A DNA stretch of 64,000 bases. Source: an uncultured Eubacteriales bacterium (lineage in GTDB: Bacteria; Bacillota; Clostridia; Peptostreptococcales; Anaerovoracaceae). A model generated the notes under the pieces. The model was not told the origin of the DNA. It searched no databases and was given only the letters and a program-made list of their open reading frames with translations. This document shows, one piece after another, positions 27,952-36,895 of the stretch. A program made the translations under genes and the position numbers. The stretch spans positions 62,001-126,000 of the forward strand of contig CAJTYS010000005.1 in NCBI GenBank assembly GCA_910583765.1, written 5' to 3'. The first letter of the stretch is position 1; each line of letters begins with the position of its first letter.

Positions 27952-28950
27952 ATGTTGAATAATAAAACAATATTGGTCACAGGGGGGACAGGTTCTTTCG
28001 GAAAAAAGTTTCTGGAGATGGTTTTAAACAGATACGAACCGCACAGGATCATTATTTATTCTAGGGATGAATACAAGCAGAGTGTGATCAAAAGCGAGTA
28101 TGCTAAAAAGTATGATATGTCTAAAGTGCGTTTTTTCATTGGAGATGTACGGGACAAGGAGCGGTTGATGCGAGCCTTCGATCATGTGGATTATGTGATC
28201 CATGCGGCTGCCATGAAACAGGTCCCTACCTGTGAATATAATCCTTTTGAAGCCATCAAAACGAATGTTCATGGGGCGCAGAACGTGATTGACGCAGCGA
28301 TAGATCGAGGTGTGAAAAAGGTAGTGGCTTTATCCACGGACAAAGCGGTCAATCCGATCAACTTATATGGCGGCACAAAGCTCGTATCGGATAAACTTTT
28401 TATTTCTGCAAATGCGTACAGCAAAATCAGCGGAACCAAGTTTTCCGTGGTTCGATATGGGAATGTGGCAGGAAGCAGAGGCTCGGTCATTCCTATTTTC
28501 AAAAGCATCATTGAGCAGGGAGGAGATGAGTTGACCATAACGGATCCCCGCATGACCAGGTTCTGGATTACCTTAGAACAAGGGGTGGAACTGGTCTTCA
28601 AAGCTTTAAAGGAATCGACTGGAGGCGAAACTTATATTTCAAAAATCCCGTCTTTTCGGATCACGGATTTGGCACAGGCTATGCTCCCAGGGGCGAAAAT
28701 GAAAGAAATCGGGATCAGAGAAGGCGAAAAACTGCATGAAGTGATGGTCACGAAGGACGATAGCTATCTGACCTATGAATATGATAAACACTATATTATT
28801 TATCCACATTTTGACTGGTGGGAATTTGATGAAAGCCGGATCGGAAATGGAAAAAAGGTAGAAGAAGGGTTTGAATATAATTCGGGGACAAATACGGAAT
28901 GGCTGGATGCGGAAGCATTAAAGACACAGCTGAAAAGCCTAGGTTTTTAA
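27952..28950 (+). CDS. pseB: UDP-GlcNAc 4,6-dehydratase (inverting), PseB-like
   Basis: The first enzyme of pseudaminic acid synthesis in other bacteria. An SDR of 332 residues with TGGTGSFGKKF, YSRDEYKQ, IHAAAMKQVP, the catalytic LSTDKAVNP and the PseB-type IREGEKLHEVM, YDKHYIIYPH and SGTNTEWL. It starts behind AAGGAG. A close alternative is CapD/FnlA, but the C-terminal motifs fit PseB best. Notably no PseC aminotransferase follows; the next gene is a ThDP enzyme. Confidence 0.88.
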   Translation: MLNNKTILVTGGTGSFGKKFLEMVLNRYEPHRIIIYSRDEYKQSVIKSEYAKKYDMSKVRFFIGDVRDKERLMRAFDHVDYVIHAAAMKQVPTCEYNPFEAIKTNVHGAQNVIDAAIDRGVKKVVALSTDKAVNPINLYGGTKLVSDKLFISANAYSKISGTKFSVVRYGNVAGSRGSVIPIFKSIIEQGGDELTITDPRMTRFWITLEQGVELVFKALKESTGGETYISKIPSFRITDLAQAMLPGAKMKEIGIREGEKLHEVMVTKDDSYLTYEYDKHYIIYPHFDWWEFDESRIGNGKKVEEGFEYNSGTNTEWLDAEALKTQLKSLGF

Positions 28951-28965
28951 GGAGTGGAAAGCAAT

Positions 28966-30765
28966 ATGAAAAAACGCGTTGCGGATATGATTACAGAAAT
29001 CCTAGTGGAAAACGGGATCAAAACTTGTTTTTCTGTTGTAGGAGGCGGAGCGATGCACTTAAATAACGCTTTCGCTTTGAATTCAGAAATTGAAACGATT
29101 TTTAACCACCATGAACAGGCCTGTGCCATGGCAGCAGAAGGCTATGCCAGATTGTCAGGCGCTATGGCAGCAGTGTGTGTCACCAGCGGACCAGGGGGAC
29201 TGAATGCTTTAACGGGCGTAGAGGGCGCATGGGTGGACAGCGTTCCGATGATTGTCATCTCAGGGCATCCGCGCTACGAAACGACAGTTGCGGCCACGGG
29301 TCTAAATTTAAGATGCAGGGGCGTTCAAGAAAATGACATTGTGTATGCTGTAAAAAAAATCACCAAATACGCAAAACTTGTGACAGAGCCATTGTCAATA
29401 CGCAGGGAAATGCAGAAAGCGATTAAAATAGCGATGGATGGGCGGCGTGGGCCAGTGTGGTTAGACATTCCGCTAAACGTTCAAGGAGCGATCATAGAGA
29501 CAGATGATCTGGAGGAAGAAGAACCATTTCAATCAGAAGTACCTGCGGTGACAGAGAACCATGTCAAAAAGGTGGCTGCGTTGCTGAGTGAAGCGAAACG
29601 ACCTTGTATTTTGACTGGATCAGGGATCCGAACAGGTAATGCGATAGAAGGGTTTAGAAAGTTTGTGTCAATGGTTCATATCCCGATTGTAGGAGGATCA
29701 TGGCTGGGGGATATCTGTTATAAGCAGCAGGAAAACTATTTTGGAACATCGGGCAGCGTTGGGCCTAGAATTGGTAACTTTATTTTGCAAAATTCTGATA
29801 TGATTCTTGTATTGGGAAATAGTTTATCTTTTAGGCAGACTGGCTTCAATCAACAAGGCTTTGCGCCAAACGCAAAAATTGTCATGGTGGACGCACAGAA
29901 GGATGAAAGCGCAAAGCCAGGTTTGCAAGTCCACCTTTTTATACATGGAGAGTTAAGGGACTTTTTTCAAAAGTATCATCAATATGGTAAAAGAGTCATA
30001 GCAAAAAAACAGTGGATGGAATATTGCTGGGCTATTAAGAATAGATTTCCGCCTTATGAAGCATTGACATATTATGAGCCGCTCGATTCGACAGAACGGA
30101 TTCCAGCGATGCTGTTTTGGAGACAATTCATGAAGCAGGCTAATCCTAAAACTATTATTACACTTGGAAATAGTAGTTGTGTGCATGGAATTCTTCAGGA
30201 AGGAGTTGATTTTTCTACGCAAAGAGTCCTAGTAAATTATAATTGCGGCTCTATGGGCGATGATTTGCCACAGGCTATTGGAGCGGCAGCTGTCAATCGA
30301 GATGAAATTTATTGTATTACTGGTGACGGTTCCATTATGATGAATTTGCAGGAATTACAGACGATGCGCCACTACGGATTTAAAATTAAAGTCGTGCTTT
30401 TCATAAATGAAGGATATGGAGCGCTCCGTAACACTTGGTCGAATTTTTTTCAAGGAATTTATGCGGGCTGTGATAGTGCTAGTGGCGTTAGTTTTCCGGA
30501 TTTTGGGAATATTGTGAAAGCCTTTGGGATCTCTTATTCCCAGTGTAATTGTATTGGTGATTTAGAGCAAAGCATTAAGTGGATTATGAATCAAAGCGAT
30601 GCAGCAGTTTTAGGCATCGCACAGAGAATTGATGACATAAAAGGACCCAAAGTGGAATCAAAAATGCTTGATGATGGCACGTTTGTAACACCGCCATTAC
30701 ATGATATGAGTCCATTTTTGAGTGCTGAGGAATTGAATGAATTAATGATGGAATGGGACAAGTGA
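28966..30765 (+). CDS. Acetolactate-synthase-like ThDP enzyme, YerE-like candidate
   Basis: A 599-residue ThDP-dependent enzyme of the acetohydroxyacid synthase superfamily. The N-terminal Pyr domain has the catalytic glutamate in HHEQACAMAAEGYAR; the central Rossmann domain follows; the PP domain has GDGSIMMNLQEL. A housekeeping AHAS is unlikely in a sugar cluster. The known precedent is YerE, which transfers an acetyl group from pyruvate to C4 of CDP-3,6-dideoxy-4-ketoglucose in yersiniose synthesis, and rfbFGH supply exactly that substrate. ATG 28966 follows GGAG. The specific substrate is inference. Confidence 0.8.
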   Translation: MKKRVADMITEILVENGIKTCFSVVGGGAMHLNNAFALNSEIETIFNHHEQACAMAAEGYARLSGAMAAVCVTSGPGGLNALTGVEGAWVDSVPMIVISGHPRYETTVAATGLNLRCRGVQENDIVYAVKKITKYAKLVTEPLSIRREMQKAIKIAMDGRRGPVWLDIPLNVQGAIIETDDLEEEEPFQSEVPAVTENHVKKVAALLSEAKRPCILTGSGIRTGNAIEGFRKFVSMVHIPIVGGSWLGDICYKQQENYFGTSGSVGPRIGNFILQNSDMILVLGNSLSFRQTGFNQQGFAPNAKIVMVDAQKDESAKPGLQVHLFIHGELRDFFQKYHQYGKRVIAKKQWMEYCWAIKNRFPPYEALTYYEPLDSTERIPAMLFWRQFMKQANPKTIITLGNSSCVHGILQEGVDFSTQRVLVNYNCGSMGDDLPQAIGAAAVNRDEIYCITGDGSIMMNLQELQTMRHYGFKIKVVLFINEGYGALRNTWSNFFQGIYAGCDSASGVSFPDFGNIVKAFGISYSQCNCIGDLEQSIKWIMNQSDAAVLGIAQRIDDIKGPKVESKMLDDGTFVTPPLHDMSPFLSAEELNELMMEWDK

Positions 30766-31652
30766 GAAAAAAAATATATATAACTGGTATTTGCGGAATG
30801 CTGGGTAATCAAATCGCAAAAGAACTACATGACAAATATGAAATTAGAGGCGGGGATTTGGCAGACTGCGACATCGATGGGTGCCAAGTGGAATGTTACG
30901 ATCTCTTAGATTTTTCTATGCTAAAAAAGCATCTGAAAGCCTTTCAACCAGATGTTGTGGTTCATACGGCGGCAGCAGTGAATGTGGATCAATGTGAGAC
31001 GGATAGAATTTACGCATATAATTTGAATGTGGGTTTAACTAAGAACTTAGCTGAAATTTGTGATGAAGAAGACATAAAGCTAATATATATTTCTACTGAT
31101 GCGGTTTTTGATGGAGAGAAAGCAGGTTTATATAATGAAACTGATATTGTCAATCCCATTAACTATTATGGTGAAACAAAGCTGATTGGTGAACAGCTCG
31201 TAGAAAAATATAAGCAAAATCTTATTTTGCGGACCAATATATATGGTACTAATATACAGAAAAAAAATAGTTTTGGCGAGTGGATCCTTCAATCTTTGGA
31301 ACAGAATCAAGAACTGGGAATGTTTTTTGATATTCAATTTTCGCCTATACTAGTAAATGAATTGGCATGGATCATATATGCGTGCATAGAAAAAAATGTA
31401 ACTGGGCTTTTTCATGCGTGTGGAACAGGTTCAATCTCAAAGTATGAGTTTGGAATGGAGTTAAAAAAGATATTCCAATTAAAGTCAGGATCTATCAAAA
31501 AGATTTCAAGCGATACTTTTGATTTCAAGGCCCCCAGAGCAAAAAATATGGGGATGGATAATAGCAAAATAAAAAGTGTTTTAGATATAAAAATCAGCAC
31601 GCCGGTCGAGAGTATTTATAAATTCAAATCTTTATTGTGTGAGGGAAGGTAA
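30753..31652 (+). CDS. RmlD-like sugar nucleotide reductase
   Basis: A 299-residue SDR of the dTDP-4-dehydrorhamnose reductase type: ITGICGMLGNQ, VVHTAAAVNVDQCE, YISTDAVFDG and catalytic NYYGETK. It overlaps the end of the ThDP enzyme by 13 bases. In a YerE-type pathway it could reduce the acetyl branch to hydroxyethyl (the YerF role), but it could equally act on the PseB product. GTG 30762 is an alternative start. AT-rich relative to the ugd region. Confidence 0.8.
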   Translation: MGQVRKKIYITGICGMLGNQIAKELHDKYEIRGGDLADCDIDGCQVECYDLLDFSMLKKHLKAFQPDVVVHTAAAVNVDQCETDRIYAYNLNVGLTKNLAEICDEEDIKLIYISTDAVFDGEKAGLYNETDIVNPINYYGETKLIGEQLVEKYKQNLILRTNIYGTNIQKKNSFGEWILQSLEQNQELGMFFDIQFSPILVNELAWIIYACIEKNVTGLFHACGTGSISKYEFGMELKKIFQLKSGSIKKISSDTFDFKAPRAKNMGMDNSKIKSVLDIKISTPVESIYKFKSLLCEGR

Positions 31653-31654
31653 TT

Positions 31655-32713
31655 ATGCGAATAGGAACTTTAGATGTAAATAAAAATAGTAAGCCTATTT
31701 TTATAGCCGATATTGCGTCTAATCACGATGGGAGTATTGAACGGGCCTATAGGTTAATTGAGTTAGCAAAGGAAGCCGGGGCGGATATAGCCAAATTTCA
31801 GAATTTCAAAGCAGAACTGATTGTAAGCAGGAATGGGTTCGATTCTATGCCCAAACAAAGCCATCAGGCGCAGTGGGAGAAATCGGTCTATCAAGTTTAT
31901 CAAGAGGCATCTGTGTGTGATGAATGGACTATCAAATTAAAGGAAAAATGTGATGAAGTCGGGATAGAGTATATGACGAGTCCATATGACCATGCTTCGG
32001 TTGACTGGGCTTTGCCATATGTTGGTGCCTTTAAAATCGGTTCAGGAGATATAACATGGCTGGATATCATCGAATATATGGCTAAAAAAGAAAAACCTAT
32101 TTTACTCGCCACTGGTGCGGCAACATTAGAAGAAGTAAAAAGGGCCGTAGATATAATAGAGAAATATAATAAAGACCTGGTATTACTGCAGTGTAATACC
32201 AATTATACAGCTGATCTAGAAAATTTTAATCATATCAACTTAAACGTTCTTAAACAGTATGAGCTGCTTTACCCAAAATGTATTTTAGGATTATCTGATC
32301 ATACGCCAGGACATGTCGCTGTTTTAGGCGCCATTGCTTTAGGTGCATGTGTTATTGAAAAACATTTTACTGATGATAACACGAGGATGGGGCCAGATCA
32401 TAAATTTGCGATGAACCCTCAATCGTGGAGAAAAATGGTTGATGATTCTATGACTTTATGGAAGGCTCTTGGTGACGGGAACAAAAAGGTGGAAAAAAAC
32501 GAATTAGAATCCAGGAAAGTTCAGCAGAGATCATTATTTTTAACAAAATCTATTGGAGCAGGACAAATAATTCAAAACGAGGATTTAATTCCCTTGCGCC
32601 CAATTATGGATGATGGTATCCCGCCATATGCGATTGCTCAAGTTGTTGGCAAGAAAGCTAAGCGGGATTTAAAGGTGGATACATATGTAAAATGGGAGGA
32701 CTTGCTAGAATGA
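31655..32713 (+). CDS. NeuB/PseI-family nonulosonic acid synthase
   Basis: Condenses phosphoenolpyruvate with an N-acetylated hexose to form a nine-carbon 2-keto sugar acid. The 352-residue protein shows the NeuB pattern FIADIASNHDGS, AKFQNFKAE, YMTSPYDH, FKIGSGDITW, LGLSDHTPGH and EKHFTDD, followed by a C-terminal SAF (antifreeze-like) domain from about residue 285. PseI and LegI are its closest functional relatives. Partners PseC, PseG and the CMP-transferase are not visible in this window. Confidence 0.9.
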   Translation: MRIGTLDVNKNSKPIFIADIASNHDGSIERAYRLIELAKEAGADIAKFQNFKAELIVSRNGFDSMPKQSHQAQWEKSVYQVYQEASVCDEWTIKLKEKCDEVGIEYMTSPYDHASVDWALPYVGAFKIGSGDITWLDIIEYMAKKEKPILLATGAATLEEVKRAVDIIEKYNKDLVLLQCNTNYTADLENFNHINLNVLKQYELLYPKCILGLSDHTPGHVAVLGAIALGACVIEKHFTDDNTRMGPDHKFAMNPQSWRKMVDDSMTLWKALGDGNKKVEKNELESRKVQQRSLFLTKSIGAGQIIQNEDLIPLRPIMDDGIPPYAIAQVVGKKAKRDLKVDTYVKWEDLLE

Positions 32714-33255
32714 TAACTGGTGAAAAGGTTTACTTAACTACTATCGAAAATGAAGATTTAGAAGTATTAAGACAGTGGAGGAATCAACCTGAATATAGAA
32801 AGTATTTTCGAGAGTATCGTGAAATCAGCAAGCATATGCAGGAAACCTGGTATCAATCGAAAGTTATTGGTGATCCAAATACGATAATGTTTGCTATTAA
32901 AAATAAAGCGACAAATGAATTACTAGGATGCTGTGGCCTATGCTATATTAATTGGATCAACAGACATGGGGATTTATCTTTATATATTGGATGGGAGAAT
33001 TCTTATATTGATGAATTGGGATTTGCTCAGGAAGCGTGTCGATTATTGTTTAATTACGGCTTTAGTGAGTTGAATCTAAATAAGGTGTGGACAGAAATAT
33101 ATGAATTTGACCATAAAAAGTATAAGCTATATCATAGTTTGGGTTTCCATGATGATGGATTGCTTCGGCAGCAGTATTTTCATGATGGAAAACTATGGGA
33201 TTCATATATTCTGTCACTGCTGCGTAAGGATTGGAAGTCTTTGAGTATAGGCTAG
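32710..33255 (+). CDS. GNAT acetyltransferase, PseH-like candidate
   Basis: A 181-residue RimJ/RimL-type GNAT enzyme. It starts MITGEKVYLTTIE and has LRQWRNQPEYRKYF, YIGWENSYIDELGFAQEA (acetyl-CoA pyrophosphate loop region) and LGFHDDG. ATG 32710 overlaps the synthase stop (ATGA), so an upstream start at 32692 is rejected. Coupling to the NeuB-like gene suggests N-acetylation of the amino sugar precursor, as PseH does. Confidence 0.8.
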   Translation: MITGEKVYLTTIENEDLEVLRQWRNQPEYRKYFREYREISKHMQETWYQSKVIGDPNTIMFAIKNKATNELLGCCGLCYINWINRHGDLSLYIGWENSYIDELGFAQEACRLLFNYGFSELNLNKVWTEIYEFDHKKYKLYHSLGFHDDGLLRQQYFHDGKLWDSYILSLLRKDWKSLSIG

Positions 33256-33303
33256 TTATCATCTACTTGCTAAACAATATAGACCGTAAGGAGTGTAGAT
33301 ACG

Positions 33304-34590
33304 ATGCATTTTGCGAATATTTATTTTGATCGAAATGAAAGGCTGACGATTGGCGATGATATGCAATTGCTTGCCATAGAAAATCTATATAAGTATATGG
33401 GAATCGATTATAATGAAGTAGTCCGGATTCCTTTTCATTCATTAGCTCAGTATGATGGGGAATATGTGATTTTGCCTATTTCATTTCCGTTATATGGATT
33501 CCATCATGACATTGCGATCACACAATTTTCACCTAAAATAATTCCTGTTTTTTTAGGATTGAGTACATTGACTCAATCCTATACAAAGGAAGAACGTGAT
33601 TATTTGAAACGATTTGAGCCGATTGGATGTAGAGACTTACATACCATGCAGGCGATGAGAAAAAATGGGATCATGTCATATCTGAATGGGTGCATGACAG
33701 CTACGTTGCCATTGATGCGGGGAAATCGTGATAAAGACTTTGATAAAATTTTTTGTATTGACGTACCGGATAGATTTAGAGCCATGATTCCAAAGAATAT
33801 TTTGAAGGATTGTGTTTTCCTAAGCCATACATTTTATCCAGAGGAATTGCCGAATGGACCAGAACAGAAGGCAAGAGAGTTGTATCAAATGTATATTAAT
33901 GAGGCAAGATTAATTATTACTACCAGATTACATGGGGCATTGCCATGTGTTGCCGCAGGGATCCCAGTTGTTTTGTTCAAGGATCACCTTTCTTATAGAT
34001 TTGCTGGTATTGACAAATTGATTCATGTATACACAGAATCTGAATATGAAGAAATTGATTGGGATCCGGCCCCGGTGTTCTATGAAACCCATAAAAAGAA
34101 GGTTTTAGATGTGGCTTCAAAGCGATTGCAAGACGCATATGACAAGTATCATGATATTTTTGAAATCAGCAGTTTCTATGAATCACGGGATGACAGGCCT
34201 TATTATATTGAGTTTTATGATAACAGTATTGCTTTTATTAATGATCATTTTGATCGTGAAGAAGAATTTGAATATGCCTTATGGGGGGGCACACAGACCG
34301 CCCAATTGATATATTCATATCTAAGCGCACATTATCCAAAGGCTAAATTGGTCGCAGCCATTGATAAATCAAAAGATATCAAATTTTGTGGAATAGATAC
34401 TTGCAGAAAAGAATGGATGAAGGAGCATAAAGACGTATTTTGCTTTGTGTGTACTGGTGCAGCAATAAAAGAGGCATATGAATATTTCCATGAAATACAA
34501 CATGAACGATTCTATCAGTGTTGTGAAGATGGTAATCGGCATAGGACAGAAGGCGATAGGAAAAGTAAGTATGTGAATGTCGAGTATTAA
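33304..34590 (+). CDS. Polysaccharide pyruvyltransferase-family protein
   Basis: A 428-residue protein. Residues 1-300 are of the polysaccharide pyruvyl transferase fold: the early NxGDD-like TIGDDMQ, CRDLHT, and TTRLHGALPCVAAGIPVV are typical. The last 130 residues form a Rossmann-like domain starting YALWGGTQTAQL, as seen on the glycosyltransferases near the window start. It could add ketal pyruvate or act as a transferase of the same fold. It is the last gene of the glycosylation island. Confidence 0.8.
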   Translation: MHFANIYFDRNERLTIGDDMQLLAIENLYKYMGIDYNEVVRIPFHSLAQYDGEYVILPISFPLYGFHHDIAITQFSPKIIPVFLGLSTLTQSYTKEERDYLKRFEPIGCRDLHTMQAMRKNGIMSYLNGCMTATLPLMRGNRDKDFDKIFCIDVPDRFRAMIPKNILKDCVFLSHTFYPEELPNGPEQKARELYQMYINEARLIITTRLHGALPCVAAGIPVVLFKDHLSYRFAGIDKLIHVYTESEYEEIDWDPAPVFYETHKKKVLDVASKRLQDAYDKYHDIFEISSFYESRDDRPYYIEFYDNSIAFINDHFDREEEFEYALWGGTQTAQLIYSYLSAHYPKAKLVAAIDKSKDIKFCGIDTCRKEWMKEHKDVFCFVCTGAAIKEAYEYFHEIQHERFYQCCEDGNRHRTEGDRKSKYVNVEY

Positions 34591-34690
34591 AATGATAGCC
34601 GTGTTCCAGGACAGTCATACGCCAAAAGACGGGCTATTGTAAGAGATAATGTCTAGCGGTGCGGCTTTACTCAAGGAGGTCTAGTAGAAT

Positions 34691-34741
34691 ATGATCGGGC
34701 TACAGCAAAGCATAGTCTTTATATGGAAAATGACGGAGTAG
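34691..34741 (+). CDS. Possible 16-residue leader ORF ahead of cysQ
   Basis: ATG 34691 lies ten bases after a perfect AAGGAGGT (34673-34680) and reads 16 codons (MIGLQQSIVFIWKMTE) to TAG. The strong ribosome binding site with no larger gene is the only evidence; the next gene has no site of its own. Confidence 0.35.
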   Translation: MIGLQQSIVFIWKMTE

Positions 34742-34786
34742 ATTGCTCATAAGAGTGAAACACTTCATTAAGACGCACCAAAACCA

Positions 34787-35656
34787 ATGTGGAAAAATGA
34801 ACTAAAACTAGCAAAAGAACTTGCCATCAAAGCGGGCCTGGCCATCATGGACATCTATGATAGCCAAGAAGACCCGCAGGTGGAATACAAGAAGGGAAAA
34901 ATGCCTCTCACAGCAGCTGACAAGCGGGCGAATCAAATCATCGTGCGGGCTTTGCGAAAGGCTTATCCTGCGTATGCCATCCTTTCCAAGGAAGAGCAGG
35001 ATCATAAGGAACGGTTGATAAACGACCATTGCTTTATCGTGGATCCCCTTGACGGAACGAAAGAGTTTTTAAAAAGAAACGGGCAGTTCACAGTCAATAT
35101 CGCCCTGGCTTACAAACACAAGCCTGTCATGGGCGTGATTTATGCTCCAGCTGCCGGAGCCTTGTTCTATGCCAGCGAAGGGACAGGCGCATTTCTGGAA
35201 AGGATTTGTGTGCCAGGGATAGAACAGGCATATTTTGATAAGATCATGAAAATGGATGCAGAGGCAGACTCGTTAGAAGCAGCGGGCTTGATCCTAAAAG
35301 AGGAGGCACCTGAACCATTGAAGGTGTCTGACCGCAAGACAGATTTGCGAGTTGTGATGAGCAGCTCCCACGGATGTGCGGAAATGGATGATCTGATAGG
35401 CCGGCATGGTTTGTGCGACTGTATGAAAATAGGCAGCTCCCTGAAGGGCTGTCTCGTTGCCCAAGGAAAGGCAGAGCTTTATTATCGGTACAATCCAACC
35501 ATGGAGTGGGGCACTGCGGCCATGCAATGCATTGTGGAGGAAGCAGGCGGCATCTTTCGTCAAATGGATGATTCTCCTATGAGATACAATCGTGAAAACC
35601 CTGTGAATGAAAAAGGATTTTATGCGATAAACAGAGCAGAAAATCGTCTGAGGTAG
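34787..35656 (+). CDS. cysQ: CysQ/inositol-monophosphatase-family phosphatase
   Basis: A 289-residue Mg2+-dependent phosphatase, probably 3'(2'),5'-bisphosphate nucleotidase. Metal site residues are in ILSKEEQ, the family motif VDPLDGTKEF and the C-terminal WGTAAMQCIVEEAGG. It removes pAp made by sulfotransferases or sulfate reduction; some members act on inositol phosphates. The ATG has no clear ribosome binding site. Placement next to a glycan island could mean sulfated sugars, but this is speculative. Confidence 0.85.
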   Translation: MWKNELKLAKELAIKAGLAIMDIYDSQEDPQVEYKKGKMPLTAADKRANQIIVRALRKAYPAYAILSKEEQDHKERLINDHCFIVDPLDGTKEFLKRNGQFTVNIALAYKHKPVMGVIYAPAAGALFYASEGTGAFLERICVPGIEQAYFDKIMKMDAEADSLEAAGLILKEEAPEPLKVSDRKTDLRVVMSSSHGCAEMDDLIGRHGLCDCMKIGSSLKGCLVAQGKAELYYRYNPTMEWGTAAMQCIVEEAGGIFRQMDDSPMRYNRENPVNEKGFYAINRAENRLR

Positions 35657-35794
35657 ACTTGTGCCTCTGGTTATCACCCGAAGGCTTCCTTGTTGTGATC
35701 CTACGCGAAAGCTGCGCCTATTGTCCAGGCTGAGGGATGCCTAAAATCGCCCCCCGCATGGCCGCACATTTCCCAAAAAACTTGCAAAAAACAC

Positions 35795-35823
35795 TTGTGC
35801 TTGTCATCAACCTATGATATAGT
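35795..35823 (+). promoter_or_regulatory. rpmE promoter
   Basis: TTGTGC at 35795, 17 bases, TATAGT at 35818-35823; transcription would start near 35830, about 60 bases ahead of the gene. Confidence 0.75.
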
Positions 35824-35889
35824 AAATAAGCTGTGCGGCAGCAAATTATGCAAAGGTGGTAAAGCCTGAGCAGGAAAGAGGTGAAAAGC

Positions 35890-36090
35890 ATGAAGGAAGG
35901 AATCCATCCTGACTACAAGGAATGTAAAGTAACTTGCGCATGTGGTAACACATTTGTTACGAAGTCCACGAAGGAAGAAATCCGTCTGGACGTTTGCTCA
36001 GAGTGTCATCCATTCTTTACAGGTCAGCAGAAATTTATCAACCGCGGCGGTCGTGTTGAAAAGTTCAAGAACAAATATCATTTGGACTAA
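35890..36090 (+). CDS. rpmE: 50S ribosomal protein L31
   Basis: A 66-residue L31 of the zinc-binding type: MKEGIHPDYKECKVTCACGN then CSECHPFFTG, giving the CxC and CxxC zinc cysteines, and ending RGGRVEKFKNKYHLD. ATG 35890 fits the family start; GTG 35881 lies three codons upstream. It has its own promoter and terminator, the usual monocistronic layout. Zinc-binding L31 is normally the zinc-replete form. Confidence 0.97.
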   Translation: MKEGIHPDYKECKVTCACGNTFVTKSTKEEIRLDVCSECHPFFTGQQKFINRGGRVEKFKNKYHLD

Positions 36091-36121
36091 TTGGGCGAAG
36101 CGGAATCAAAATGATTACTAC

Positions 36122-36173
36122 AATAACCATCTTCCAAGTCAGCGAGAGCTGGTGGGAAGATGGTTATTTTTTT
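36122..36173 (+). terminator. rpmE terminator
   Basis: A 14-bp stem AATAACCATCTTCC/GGAAGATGGTTATT followed by a run of T, 30 bases after the L31 stop. Confidence 0.95.
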
Positions 36174-36476
36174 CTCAGCGCTCTCATTTCTCCGCTCTCC
36201 GCCGGATTCCCTTCCTGCGCCTGCACCCGTCTGTGCCTGCGCCATGCCAGCCTATTCGTACAGATACACGTTGAAAATCACTTTTGCGAATTCATAATCA
36301 GCAAGTCATGGGCGGAATAAAATCGCTGCGGACGGGTATTCTGAAAGGTTTATCTGCGGTCCATGGCGTTTTAAGGGGAAGGAGCCGCAGGCAAGGCACA
36401 AAAGAATGATGCTGGTTTTGCCTAATCTTCTTCGTTTTGGAAATATTGAAAAACTATTTCTGATTTTAGCGGCGAT

Positions 36477-36800
36477 CCGTGGTATAATAGACGCACGAAC
36501 AGAAGCAACTTCGTTGCAAGGAAGCGTCTATTGAATCACGGCCCGGAATCGTATTTTCAGGGGAAGGCCGTGGTATAATGAACGCAACAGGTTAATACGG
36601 CGTTGCCGCAGGGAAGCGTTCATTGAATCACGGCCCGAAATCGTATTTTCAGGGGAAGGCCGTGGTATAATGAACGCAACAGATTAATACGGCGTTGCCG
36701 CAGGGAAGCGTCTATTGAATCACGGCCCGGAATCGTATTTTCAGAGGAAGGTCGTGGTATAATGAACGCAGCAGATTAATACGGCGTTGCCGTAAGGGGA
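36477..36800 (+). repeat. Tandem array of ~92-bp hairpin repeats, each with a TATAAT box
   Basis: Three and a half copies with TATAAT at 36483, 36574, 36666 and 36758 (spacing 91-92). Each full unit forms CCGTG-(bulge)-AATGAACGC pairing with GCGTTCATT-(bulge)-CACGG around an inner hairpin (CGGC-GTT-GCCG). Copy 1 differs in both arms in a compensating way (AATAGACGC with GCGTCTATT) and in the inner hairpin (GCAAC-TTC-GTTGC). Copy 3 has mixed arms. The last copy lacks its right arm and runs up to an Rpn-family gene. The 36174-36476 stretch before it shows nothing I can support. Confidence 0.85.
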
Positions 36801-36895
36801 AACATTAGCATGACTAAGGCGCAGCTTTCAAACAGGGGATTAGCCGCATGCGGGCGCACAAACAGTTTTGTGCCAATCACGAAAGGAGATTAGAG

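Noticed and set aside
28966..30765. Calling the ThDP enzyme a housekeeping acetolactate synthase (ilvB)
   Set aside because: No ilvN/ilvC neighbours, and it is embedded in overlapping sugar-nucleotide genes.
36477..36800. Could the 92-bp repeats be a CRISPR array
   Set aside because: Repeat and spacer parts are both conserved between units, the unit is a self-complementary hairpin, and no cas genes are near.
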